Positions 1-6,382 of a DNA stretch of 9,561 bases are shown one piece after another. The position numbers and the translations under genes are program-made. Below the pieces are notes generated by a model that saw only the letters and a list, made by a program, of their open reading frames with translations, was not told the DNA's origin and ran no database searches. The DNA is from Dehalococcoidia bacterium (lineage in GTDB: Bacteria; Chloroflexota; Dehalococcoidia; GIF9; AB-539-J10). The DNA lies in the NCBI GenBank assembly GCA_030627025.1, contig DAOUSX010000018.1, positions 1 to 9,561 on the forward strand. The letters run 5' to 3'. The stretch's first letter is position 1. Every line of letters starts with the position of its first letter.

Positions 1-473
1 TCAAGGCAACTGGCGAGGTCATGCATTTCAGCGGCATACCTGGATACGAGTGGAGCCGGTCAGTCTATCCCGGGCTGAAGACCGTGTTCAACCTAGTCGC
101 CTGCGATAATGAATTTGAGACTGAATTTGCCTCCTTTCTGGACAAAGCTTCAGATGTTGCTGCTTATGCGAAGAACAACCTCTACACCCATTTCAGCTTG
201 GACTACCAGAATTCCGAAGGCGCTATCAGGTATTACTATCCTGACTTTATTATCCGCTTAGTGACAGGTGAGAAGTGGTTGATTGAGACGAAAGGCGTCG
301 AAGATGTTGAAGTAGCGCTCAAGGATGCCCGCGCCATGCAGTGGTGCCGGGATGCGTCGGCTATGGCCGGGGCTGCATGGCAGTATGTGAAAGTTTCCTA
401 TGACCTCTTTCAAGCGTCAACAGCGGCAACCTTTTCTGAGCTTGTCGCGGAGATAGCGGTCAAGGGGCCATGA
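1..473 (+). CDS. Type III restriction enzyme Res subunit, C-terminal nuclease end (partial)
   Basis: This is the 3' end of a gene that enters from the left edge; the frame is already open at base 3, so the ATG at 21 is internal. Seen: from that Met, residues 29-60 hold a segment of the form NEFETEFASFL...DVAAYAKN, followed by YYYPDF (72-77) and WLIETKG (86-92). D75 and E89-x-K91 form a PD-(D/E)XK nuclease core. Known: this arrangement is typical of the C-terminal endonuclease domain of type III restriction Res subunits, which cut DNA after ATP-driven translocation by an N-terminal SF2 helicase, working with a Mod methyltransferase. The helicase and Mod would lie outside the window. The domain looks intact through to the TGA stop at 471-473. 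Another helicase-nuclease of the same superfamily is the main alternative. Confidence 0.82.
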   Translation, partial: KATGEVMHFSGIPGYEWSRSVYPGLKTVFNLVACDNEFETEFASFLDKASDVAAYAKNNLYTHFSLDYQNSEGAIRYYYPDFIIRLVTGEKWLIETKGVEDVEVALKDARAMQWCRDASAMAGAAWQYVKVSYDLFQASTAATFSELVAEIAVKGP

Positions 474-510
474 AGAGAAGCAACATGATGAAGCGACCCA
501 TCACATGAAG

Positions 511-545
511 TTGGAGTTCGTTGGTGAATGACTCGCTAACTCCAA
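511..545. repeat. Perfect 8-bp inverted repeat upstream of the DUF262 gene
   Basis: TTGGAGTT (511-518) and AACTCCAA (538-545) are exact reverse complements separated by 19 bases. The right arm ends three bases before the ribosome site of the DUF262 gene. No T-run follows, so it is not a standard intrinsic terminator. It could be an operator, or an RNA hairpin that controls the downstream gene. Function is inference. Confidence 0.45.
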
Positions 546-548
546 GAT

Positions 549-556
549 AGGAGGTG
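549..556 (+). promoter_or_regulatory. Ribosome binding site of the DUF262 gene
   Basis: AGGAGGTG lies five bases before the ATG at 562. It is a near-perfect Shine-Dalgarno sequence and fixes that start. Confidence 0.8.
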
Positions 557-561
557 CCCGA

Positions 562-2400
562 ATGAGTATTCTACCACAAAAATGCAATGTCACGTCAATT
601 TTCTCAACAGGCAGACCTTACTCCATTGACTTCTACCAGCGGGACTTTAAGTGGAAAAGGGAACATATAAAAAAACTACTAGAAGACCTTTTCTACAGGT
701 TCAATTTGGACTACAACGAAGAACTTGACAATAATGAGCAGACCATCAGCCGCTACGATTGGTATTATCTTAACACGTATGTCACGAACGTCTACAATGG
801 TCGTACTTTCATCGTTGATGGCCAGCAAAGATTCACATCTCTGACTTTGATTCTGATTAAACTATATCATTTGACCAAAAGTTATCCAGAACTGAGTAAT
901 CTCAGCGACTACATTTCTGACAGAATTGCAGGTAAAACCCCAACTGGACGCGAATACTGGATGGGACACGACAATAGAAAATTGGCTTTAGAAGACCTTT
1001 ATCTCAATGACAATGCCAAGCATAATCCTGCTTCTGATATCAGCATAAGGAACATGTATCAAAACTACGATACAATTGGGCAAGAATTAAGTGAACAATT
1101 AGAGGATGCACATAAACTACAAGCTTTCTCATTGTGGTTCCTACAGCAAGTCATGATGGTACAGATTGAAATCTCAGAGACAAAAGACGTACCTATGGTC
1201 TTCGAAGTGATAAATGACCGGGGTGAAAGACTAAAACCTTATGAAGTATTAAAAGGTAAGCTGCTTGGCCAAATTGCGAAAGAAGAAATAGACACGTATT
1301 ACCCCGTTTGGCAGGAACACGTCTATGATATCCAGAATATCAGCGAAGATTATGTAGATGACTTCTTTCGTACTTTTTTCCGTTCCAAGTACGTTGAAAC
1401 CCATGCTGAATACCGTGAATTCGATGGTGATTATCACAAAACCATCTATGAACCAAAATGGAACAGAGCTATCAAGCTAAAAAGAAATGCCACGGAAGTA
1501 AAGAGATTCATTACAAATGATTTCAACTACTATGCTGACCTGTACGTAAGGATAATGGCTGAGTCTCAAAAGATTGACTCTGCCTATAGACCATACCTTT
1601 ACTACAATGATATCAACGGTCAAGACAGGCAAGTTCTGCTCATTCTGTCAGCATGCACCATCAATGATGAAAAGGAAAAAGAAAAGGTAGAACTAATTTC
1701 ACGGCTTTTCGACAAACATTTCTCTCTCCTACAGCTCACAAACTCCTACGACAGCAATAGCTTCACCGAGAGTTTGATTGCTCTTAGTGGTGAGCTGAGG
1801 AATAAATCGGTGGATGAGATTGAGGCGACATATCACACTCAGATTATTAAGGACATTTCTGAAGCGAAGGGTATCGATATCGACAATCCCTACGATTGGA
1901 ATTTCTTTAAGGATGCTGGTAGGCTTACCCTTGGCGAAAAGTTCATCAGGTACTTTTTCACACGGGCCGACCATTTCATAGCTGCAGAGACTGGCTTGGC
2001 TACTGCGGATTTTTATAACATGGCAAGAAATACTGGGCCGGTATATGGCTTTCACATTGAGCACATTTTGGCCAATAACGATGAAAACAGGAACCTATTC
2101 AATAATGATGACGAGTTATTCCGTATAGAACGCAATAGGTTAGGAGCTCTTTTACTCTTGCGCGGCAAAGATAACGAAGCCTCACGGAATGAACCTTTCA
2201 AGAATAAGGTAAAGACTTACGCTGGTTCATTACTATGGAATCAAACACTTCACCCGGATTTGTACCATAACAAGAAGAGGTTTATAGAGTTTAATGATAG
2301 ATATAAACTTGGTTTTAAGACATACGAAGTTTTTGACCAAGAGGCCATCAACGAACGACAAATTATACTATTTCAGTTAATGAAGTTAATATGGCCCTAG
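562..2400 (+). CDS. DUF262-DUF1524 fusion protein, GmrSD-like type IV restriction enzyme
   Basis: A 612-residue protein. Seen: an N-terminal DUF262 domain with YQRDFKW (25-31), VDGQQR (85-90) and FEVINDRGERLKPYEVLKGKL-type conservation (about 214-234); a long, mostly helical middle; and a C-terminal DUF1524 domain with HIEHI (498-502), RNRLGALLLL (524-533) and NEPFKNK (543-549), the His-Asn pattern of an HNH-like nuclease. Known: in GmrSD and relatives the DUF262 part binds and hydrolyses nucleotide and the DUF1524 part cuts modified (for example glucosylated) phage DNA. The family's usual iGNL is changed to LGAL here, but the His residues are kept. Base use is odd: the line at 661-720 is about 32% GC, against about 50% in the Res end, suggesting separate acquisition. 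It lies 88 bases after Res and could be read with it, as no clear promoter was seen between them. Confidence 0.88.
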   Translation: MSILPQKCNVTSIFSTGRPYSIDFYQRDFKWKREHIKKLLEDLFYRFNLDYNEELDNNEQTISRYDWYYLNTYVTNVYNGRTFIVDGQQRFTSLTLILIKLYHLTKSYPELSNLSDYISDRIAGKTPTGREYWMGHDNRKLALEDLYLNDNAKHNPASDISIRNMYQNYDTIGQELSEQLEDAHKLQAFSLWFLQQVMMVQIEISETKDVPMVFEVINDRGERLKPYEVLKGKLLGQIAKEEIDTYYPVWQEHVYDIQNISEDYVDDFFRTFFRSKYVETHAEYREFDGDYHKTIYEPKWNRAIKLKRNATEVKRFITNDFNYYADLYVRIMAESQKIDSAYRPYLYYNDINGQDRQVLLILSACTINDEKEKEKVELISRLFDKHFSLLQLTNSYDSNSFTESLIALSGELRNKSVDEIEATYHTQIIKDISEAKGIDIDNPYDWNFFKDAGRLTLGEKFIRYFFTRADHFIAAETGLATADFYNMARNTGPVYGFHIEHILANNDENRNLFNNDDELFRIERNRLGALLLLRGKDNEASRNEPFKNKVKTYAGSLLWNQTLHPDLYHNKKRFIEFNDRYKLGFKTYEVFDQEAINERQIILFQLMKLIWP

Positions 2401-2625
2401 AAGACATTATGCTCGGCAAATTTTGGACTTCCTGCTCACTTGGTTGTCGTTTACACTCTGGGGCGTTAATTCCGAAACGGAAAGAGTATTGGGCGCAGAG
2501 TCCAGCGGTCCTAGTGAAGTCTAAAAGTGCCATGACAGCAGCAGAAGCTGGCAAGAGGGAAGGGGCTGGGGAAACTTTTTAAGTAATTTCTTTACCCAGG
2601 GAAAGCTTAGGCACGCCGTACAGGC
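2401..2625. other. Convergent intergenic region, no gene supported
   Basis: This is the 225-base gap between the 3' ends of the DUF262 gene (+) and the TIR gene (-). It contains a short TTCCG/CGGAA palindrome with a three-base loop (2470-2482) and one T5 run (2576-2580) without a GC-rich stem in front of it. Short open frames on both strands lack ribosome sites and protein-like content. Confidence 0.6.
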
Positions 2626-2632
2626 TCAGCTT
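2603..2632 (-). terminator. Weak imperfect hairpin at the end of the TIR operon
   Basis: AAGCTTAGGC (2603-2612) and GGCTCAGCTT (2623-2632) pair at 8 of 10 positions around a 10-base loop. The stem covers the TGA stop of the TIR gene. On the - strand only a short TTT follows, so a role as terminator is possible but poorly supported. Confidence 0.25.
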
Positions 2633-3399
2633 ATGTCAGCCCACTTCAATTGATACACCTCTTCGAGTGGAAGGACTTCCAACACCTCCCACCAGTCAAG
2701 AGAACCAAAATGTAATGGCTCTGCCCCTGGCGCCCAAGAGAATGACACTCTGACTGAGAGCGTTTCACCATTCCGTGCATCCTCGGTGATGGCGAAATCT
2801 TTCAGAGCTGCTTGAGCAAGGCGAGTTTCTAAGTCCCTTTCTAGCCAGTTGCATAGACTCGGGTAATCTCGTGGAGCCCATGACGGCAGTTTCCATCGTT
2901 CAAGCAATTCCTGAACAACTAAACCAAAGGTCACTATCCACTTGTCAGGCAAGTGTTGAGCAACTGGTGCTGTTAGGTCTCGCAGCTTCCGCATAAGAAC
3001 ATCAACTACTGAATCGATGGGCTCAGTCCTCAAATCAAGGAAACCCACATCCCGTTGGAGGCCCACTAGCTTCGTATCGTCAAGCCGGAGAGGCAGTATG
3101 AATTCGTAGCCGCGTTTATGTTGCTCGTGCATCGCAATGGAATACTCGTAGTCTGTCCAGTCTTTATCTGCATAGTTCTTCGAAACAATTGGAATAAAAA
3201 ATCGAGTGGCAGGCCCGAATGTTCTACCAAATTCACCCGCAAGCTTTCTGCCAAGCATCCGAGGCTTGTAGAATCTGTCATAGAAAACAACAGCCCCCTT
3301 GCCTACCAGTTTGCGGGCTAGCAGCTCGGCTATATGCCGGTCCTCCCCGGCGAACGAAATCGCGAAGTCAAACTCATATTCAGCTCTGGGCCGAAGCAT
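2626..3399 (-). CDS. TIR-domain protein with uncharacterised C-terminal domain
   Basis: About 257 residues. I prefer the ATG at 3399, which has GGGAGGA just before it (spacing short, about 3 bases), over the ATG at 3414, which has none and would give 262 residues. Seen (262-residue numbering): YEFDFAISFAGEDR (13-26) opens a TIR domain; VVFYD (42-46), FIPIVSKNYADKDW (73-86) and E90 in DYEYSIA match the TIR core, with E90 as the likely catalytic glutamate. The domain ends near 150. Residues 155-262 are rich in Trp and match no family I recognise. Known: bacterial TIR domains often cleave NAD+ or make signal nucleotides when a partner senses infection. It is last in the operon, right after the ATPase, so it may be its effector; an independent TIR gene is the alternative. 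Confidence 0.8.
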   Translation of the reverse strand: MLRPRAEYEFDFAISFAGEDRHIAELLARKLVGKGAVVFYDRFYKPRMLGRKLAGEFGRTFGPATRFFIPIVSKNYADKDWTDYEYSIAMHEQHKRGYEFILPLRLDDTKLVGLQRDVGFLDLRTEPIDSVVDVLMRKLRDLTAPVAQHLPDKWIVTFGLVVQELLERWKLPSWAPRDYPSLCNWLERDLETRLAQAALKDFAITEDARNGETLSVRVSFSWAPGAEPLHFGSLDWWEVLEVLPLEEVYQLKWADIS

Positions 3400-3424
3400 T
3401 GTCCTCCCACCCATAATCGCTTGA

Positions 3425-4585
3425 CTATTGCGCAGATTCGTGAGTGTTTTCTAGCTCCGGAGTAATCCCGTATCGTTGAAGTATTCTTCTTGCGTCTGCC
3501 TCATCGATTTTGCCCAAGTCTTCTTCTAAGGCGTCTTGAAGAAGTATTCCGCAGTAGTCAATGACATTCCTAGGCTTATTAAAAGATAGTGAATGGACAT
3601 ATTCAATAGATTTCTCAGTGAAAGGCCAAAAAGGGTCATCCAGCTTTTGCGTTCGCTTTTCTGCCAGTCTCAGCATCACGAGCTCTTTGCTTTCCTCAAC
3701 ACCAAATGGTTTTAAGGCAATGATATCTCGCCTGCTCACCCGCTCCATGAACGGGGCGATACCACCCCCACCTGTTTTCCTCCGGGCTGTCCTCTCTAAT
3801 TCTTGAAGTCTGTCCCAGCCCCCGTGCGAAATGGCAAACATGAATATCGGGTTCGCGATTTTTGCAGGTCCATAATGACCGCACCTGTCGAAGATTTCTC
3901 TAAAGGTGTTCAGTACTTGAGTAATCCTGACTTCACCGAGGACGGCGGTAATATATTCAAATTCATCAAGCAACAGGAGGAAATTTGTGTACTCCGCCAA
4001 GCGGATAACCTGCAGGACATTAAAGAAAAGGTCAATTACTTGAGGAGAGTCTGTTAATGGTCCCGCAACGCCCAACTCCTTGAGTTCGGCCGCACTCAAT
4101 TTCTGTCCCTCTATGAATCTGAAAGCAGAAGCCTTACTATCCCTCAGACCTTCAAAAACAACCCTGAAGGGTGAATCAAAGCTGGCTAAGTCGACTTTGG
4201 ACAAAATGCCTTTCCATCTTTCTCTCTCGATTCTCCCAAGCACTCTTGTCATGAAGTCAAGCCCAAACTTCGACCATCGTGGTTCACTTTCTCGTATAGC
4301 TAGCGGTTTCTGGTACAAGACTCGTGCTCTCAGGTTGGCAATAAAAACATGGCGCTTGTTTTCCTTCTCATTAGATAACCAGCTGTGAAGGCGTTCTAAT
4401 AGATAGCTTTTCCCTTCACCCCAGTCGCCCAATAAGAAGACGAGCTTCGGACTTCTACCCTTGAATCCCGAGCGCAACGAACTCACGATTCTGTCCCACT
4501 CCTCCTTTCTATTTGCCATCTCATGATTGTGGGAGACTATCTCAAAAGGGTTCTCCGTCAAAGCGTAATCCTGAAGCTCTTTCAT
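3425..4585 (-). CDS. AAA/Orc1-like P-loop ATPase
   Basis: 386 residues. Seen: a start ENPFEI (11-16) typical of this ATPase type; Walker A GDWGEGKS (53-60); Walker B LLLLDEFE (203-210) with the catalytic DE pair; a sensor-like region IFMFAIS (247-253); RVSRRDII-LKPF (282-294), the helical lid entry seen in Orc1/Cdc6-like proteins; and KPRNVID (337-343), a sensor-2 style segment. Known: such ATPases bind DNA or move partner proteins using ATP, and related ones occur in BREX and other defence clusters. I cannot assign it to BrxC or BrxD. The start has a strong GGGAGG six bases upstream (4592-4597), and its ATG overlaps the stop of the preceding gene as ATGA, so translation is probably coupled. 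The Glu-rich 163-230 insert before Walker B may contact partners (inference). Confidence 0.82.
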   Translation of the reverse strand: MKELQDYALTENPFEIVSHNHEMANRKEEWDRIVSSLRSGFKGRSPKLVFLLGDWGEGKSYLLERLHSWLSNEKENKRHVFIANLRARVLYQKPLAIRESEPRWSKFGLDFMTRVLGRIERERWKGILSKVDLASFDSPFRVVFEGLRDSKASAFRFIEGQKLSAAELKELGVAGPLTDSPQVIDLFFNVLQVIRLAEYTNFLLLLDEFEYITAVLGEVRITQVLNTFREIFDRCGHYGPAKIANPIFMFAISHGGWDRLQELERTARRKTGGGGIAPFMERVSRRDIIALKPFGVEESKELVMLRLAEKRTQKLDDPFWPFTEKSIEYVHSLSFNKPRNVIDYCGILLQDALEEDLGKIDEADARRILQRYGITPELENTHESAQ

Positions 4586-5433
4586 TTGTTGCCTCCCTTG
4601 TCAAATACGGCAATATAGTACACGTATCTGTCACCTAGCCTTATGCCACCCGTTTGCCTTAGCATGGGCTGGCTGAGATGAACAATGTATTCTCGTGTCT
4701 CCTTGGGCATAGAGACCAAAGACCGGTCAAAGTCGGTGGGCCACATGCCGGTTACCTTGCACACCTCGTTCCGCAACTCGGGGATGGAGACATAAGGGCT
4801 TCCGCCCGTTCTTGGCAATAGTCTTCGATATGTGTCATGAACAGTGTTGAAAAAGTCGGTGTCCGATAATTTTACCTCAATCTTCTGTAAAAGGTTTTCA
4901 AGTAGAAGCTCTCGTAGTTGGACCCGACCACCGTTTCTTGTTACAAGTCCGGCATATTCTAGGTGAGATAGAAATTTCCTGAGTTTATCGGGGTCGATGT
5001 TCAGTTCTAGGTATTTACCACGTAGACGCGCCAGAAGCTCGCCCTCCGAGACTAGATTCTGAGATTGTCTTATCTCATCTAGTACATTGGCCCAGACGTC
5101 TCTGTCAAGCTTGATGAGGTGCTTCCCATAGGCCTTCTTGAATGCGGGCTCGCCTCCTCTTTCATAGGAAGATAATAGCTCTAGGCCTTTTGCTAGGAGC
5201 TCGATGCCGTTTCCCTCTCCCGAAACCAGTTGTAGGTGTCTCAGAGTAGGACCGAATACAGCCCTTAGCGAGTTCTTCACTGAAGGACTCCTATTTCTCT
5301 GGCTTACTCTATGCCACTGCGATGCTATGCACTGTTCCATAGCACGATAGTCACCAGCGTGCTCATTTATGCAGCGCAATGCCCAAGGTATCCACTCAGG
5401 CCTAGCCTTAAAGGAAGGTACTACCTTAGCCAC
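4582..5433 (-). CDS. Uncharacterised protein with two apparent winged-helix domains
   Basis: 283 residues from the GTG at 5433. The frame stays open back to an ATG at 5508, but that would overlap the previous gene by 83 bases. A GTG at 5442 is also possible. Seen: an Ala/Arg-rich helical N-terminus (ARPEWIPWALRCINEHAGDY region); helices LDRDVWANVLDEI (109-121) and LVSEGELLARL (127-137), then LRKFLSHLEYAGLV and RNGGRVQL (151-173), which read as a recognition helix plus wing; and a second similar unit from YVSIPELRNEVC (214-225) to YVYYIAVF (270-277). No catalytic motif is visible. It sits between the Cas4-like nuclease (8-base overlap) and the ATPase (ATGA overlap), so it probably works with them, perhaps as the DNA-binding or specificity part. 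I do not recognise a named family. Confidence 0.65.
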   Translation of the reverse strand: MAKVVPSFKARPEWIPWALRCINEHAGDYRAMEQCIASQWHRVSQRNRSPSVKNSLRAVFGPTLRHLQLVSGEGNGIELLAKGLELLSSYERGGEPAFKKAYGKHLIKLDRDVWANVLDEIRQSQNLVSEGELLARLRGKYLELNIDPDKLRKFLSHLEYAGLVTRNGGRVQLRELLLENLLQKIEVKLSDTDFFNTVHDTYRRLLPRTGGSPYVSIPELRNEVCKVTGMWPTDFDRSLVSMPKETREYIVHLSQPMLRQTGGIRLGDRYVYYIAVFDKGGNK

Positions 5434-6379
5434 TTCCTTCACCCCAACAATCAGAATAGAAGAAACAACCGGTACACTCCGATGGGTTGTCTGGCTTCCC
5501 TGGGTCAATTCCCTCTGTAATTATTTCCAGTTTTCGATTCCGCATAGCCAAGAATTTCCTTCTTCTGGAATCATCCAGATAAATGATATCTGCTTCGTAA
5601 TGCGCAGGTACCAGCCTGTTGTTGGGTAGCTGGACGTGCAAGATAGCCCCATAGTTCATATTCCTTTGGGTATGTTCTTCATAGGCAAGGGCGTAAGCTA
5701 TGACAGTATATTCAAAAAACCTCTGCCACGCTCCAGACTTTATATCGCCAATAACTTCGTGCCGATACACAAAGTCGGGGATAGCTGGGCTGGTAAAACC
5801 CTGGTTCTTAGCGCCGAGTGACAGGTTGGTGTTGAAATCAAAGTGCTCCCGAAAAACTCGGTTCGGGGACGCATCCCGAAGTCTAGCTATCTCGAAATTC
5901 ATAAAGGCTGAGGTAATCTCGGCCTCAAATGTGATTATCTTCTTGAGTCCCTTATCAAAGGCCTCAATTTCCTCCTCTGAAGGTGGTGGGTTGATGGCTG
6001 ATAGAGCTGACCGATGTCGATTTTTTGCGTCGCCCAGTATCTCCTCCTGCGCGGAGAGCAGATAGCTGTATAGGGCGAAATCTCTTGACCGTGTCGCTGA
6101 AGCATATTTTTCACATTTGAGGTGAATCAATTTGTAAACTTCGTCAATGACTCTGCCTTGGTATCTTTCCCATGTCGGCTGCCGACTCCTTTTCTTTACC
6201 CACTCGAAATAGATGTCGCGAAATTTAGGACACAAAGCGTATGCCAGCGCGTAAACTGGCAACCTGAGGAAATCCGCGGGAACCCAAGTGGCCAGATTAT
6301 AACCTCTTAGTTTGATGTCAGCTGCGGCGGCTGCTCGGGATTGCTGCGTCCTCTCGTACAATACGGCGATGTAATGCAT
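5426..6379 (-). CDS. Cas4/Csa1-like PD-(D/E)XK nuclease with Fe-S cluster cysteines
   Basis: 317 residues. Seen: an N-terminal Cys in ALCPKFRDIYFEW (C50), then RYQGRVIDEVYKL (72-84), resembling the G-x-x-x-H/E helix of Cas4 proteins; PD (201-202), GDIKSG (211-216, with D212-x-K214) and FEYTVIAYALAY (222-233), the nuclease core and the helix after it; and C302, C305 and C311 in ECTGCFFYSDCW. One N-terminal plus three C-terminal cysteines is the 4Fe-4S pattern of Cas4, Csa1 and AddB. The wording CPKFRDIY is closest in feel to Csa1. Known: Cas4-family enzymes are DNA exonucleases or endonucleases, best known from CRISPR spacer acquisition. No cas1, cas2 or repeat array is in view, so this is probably a stand-alone defence nuclease. 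AGAGGGG (6386-6392) lies six bases before the ATG, three bases after the methyltransferase stop. Confidence 0.78.
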   Translation of the reverse strand: MHYIAVLYERTQQSRAAAAADIKLRGYNLATWVPADFLRLPVYALAYALCPKFRDIYFEWVKKRSRQPTWERYQGRVIDEVYKLIHLKCEKYASATRSRDFALYSYLLSAQEEILGDAKNRHRSALSAINPPPSEEEIEAFDKGLKKIITFEAEITSAFMNFEIARLRDASPNRVFREHFDFNTNLSLGAKNQGFTSPAIPDFVYRHEVIGDIKSGAWQRFFEYTVIAYALAYEEHTQRNMNYGAILHVQLPNNRLVPAHYEADIIYLDDSRRRKFLAMRNRKLEIITEGIDPGKPDNPSECTGCFFYSDCWGEGSG

Positions 6380-6382
6380 ACC

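Noticed and set aside
2470..2482. TTCCG-AAA-CGGAA palindrome as terminator between convergent genes
   Set aside because: Only five base pairs and no T-run on either strand.
2363..2554. Small - strand open frame downstream of the TIR gene
   Set aside because: It mostly lies antisense to the 3' end of a real gene and the gap, with no ribosome site or recognisable motif.
2391..2582. Small + strand open frame starting inside the end of the DUF262 gene
   Set aside because: No ribosome site, the start overlaps the previous stop region, and the composition does not look protein-like.
4080..4388. 102-codon + strand open frame inside the ATPase gene
   Set aside because: Antisense to a gene with intact Walker motifs; no supporting signal.
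3425..4585. Assignment of the ATPase to BREX BrxC or BrxD
   Set aside because: Only general P-loop features are shared, and no PglX, PglZ or BrxL partner is visible.
5426..5508. Winged-helix gene starting at the ATG at 5508
   Set aside because: It would overlap the nuclease gene by 83 bases, and there is no convincing ribosome site; GTG starts at 5433 or 5442 fit the tight operon better.
5426..6379. CRISPR adaptation module based on the Cas4/Csa1-like protein
   Set aside because: No repeat array and no cas1 or cas2 in the window.
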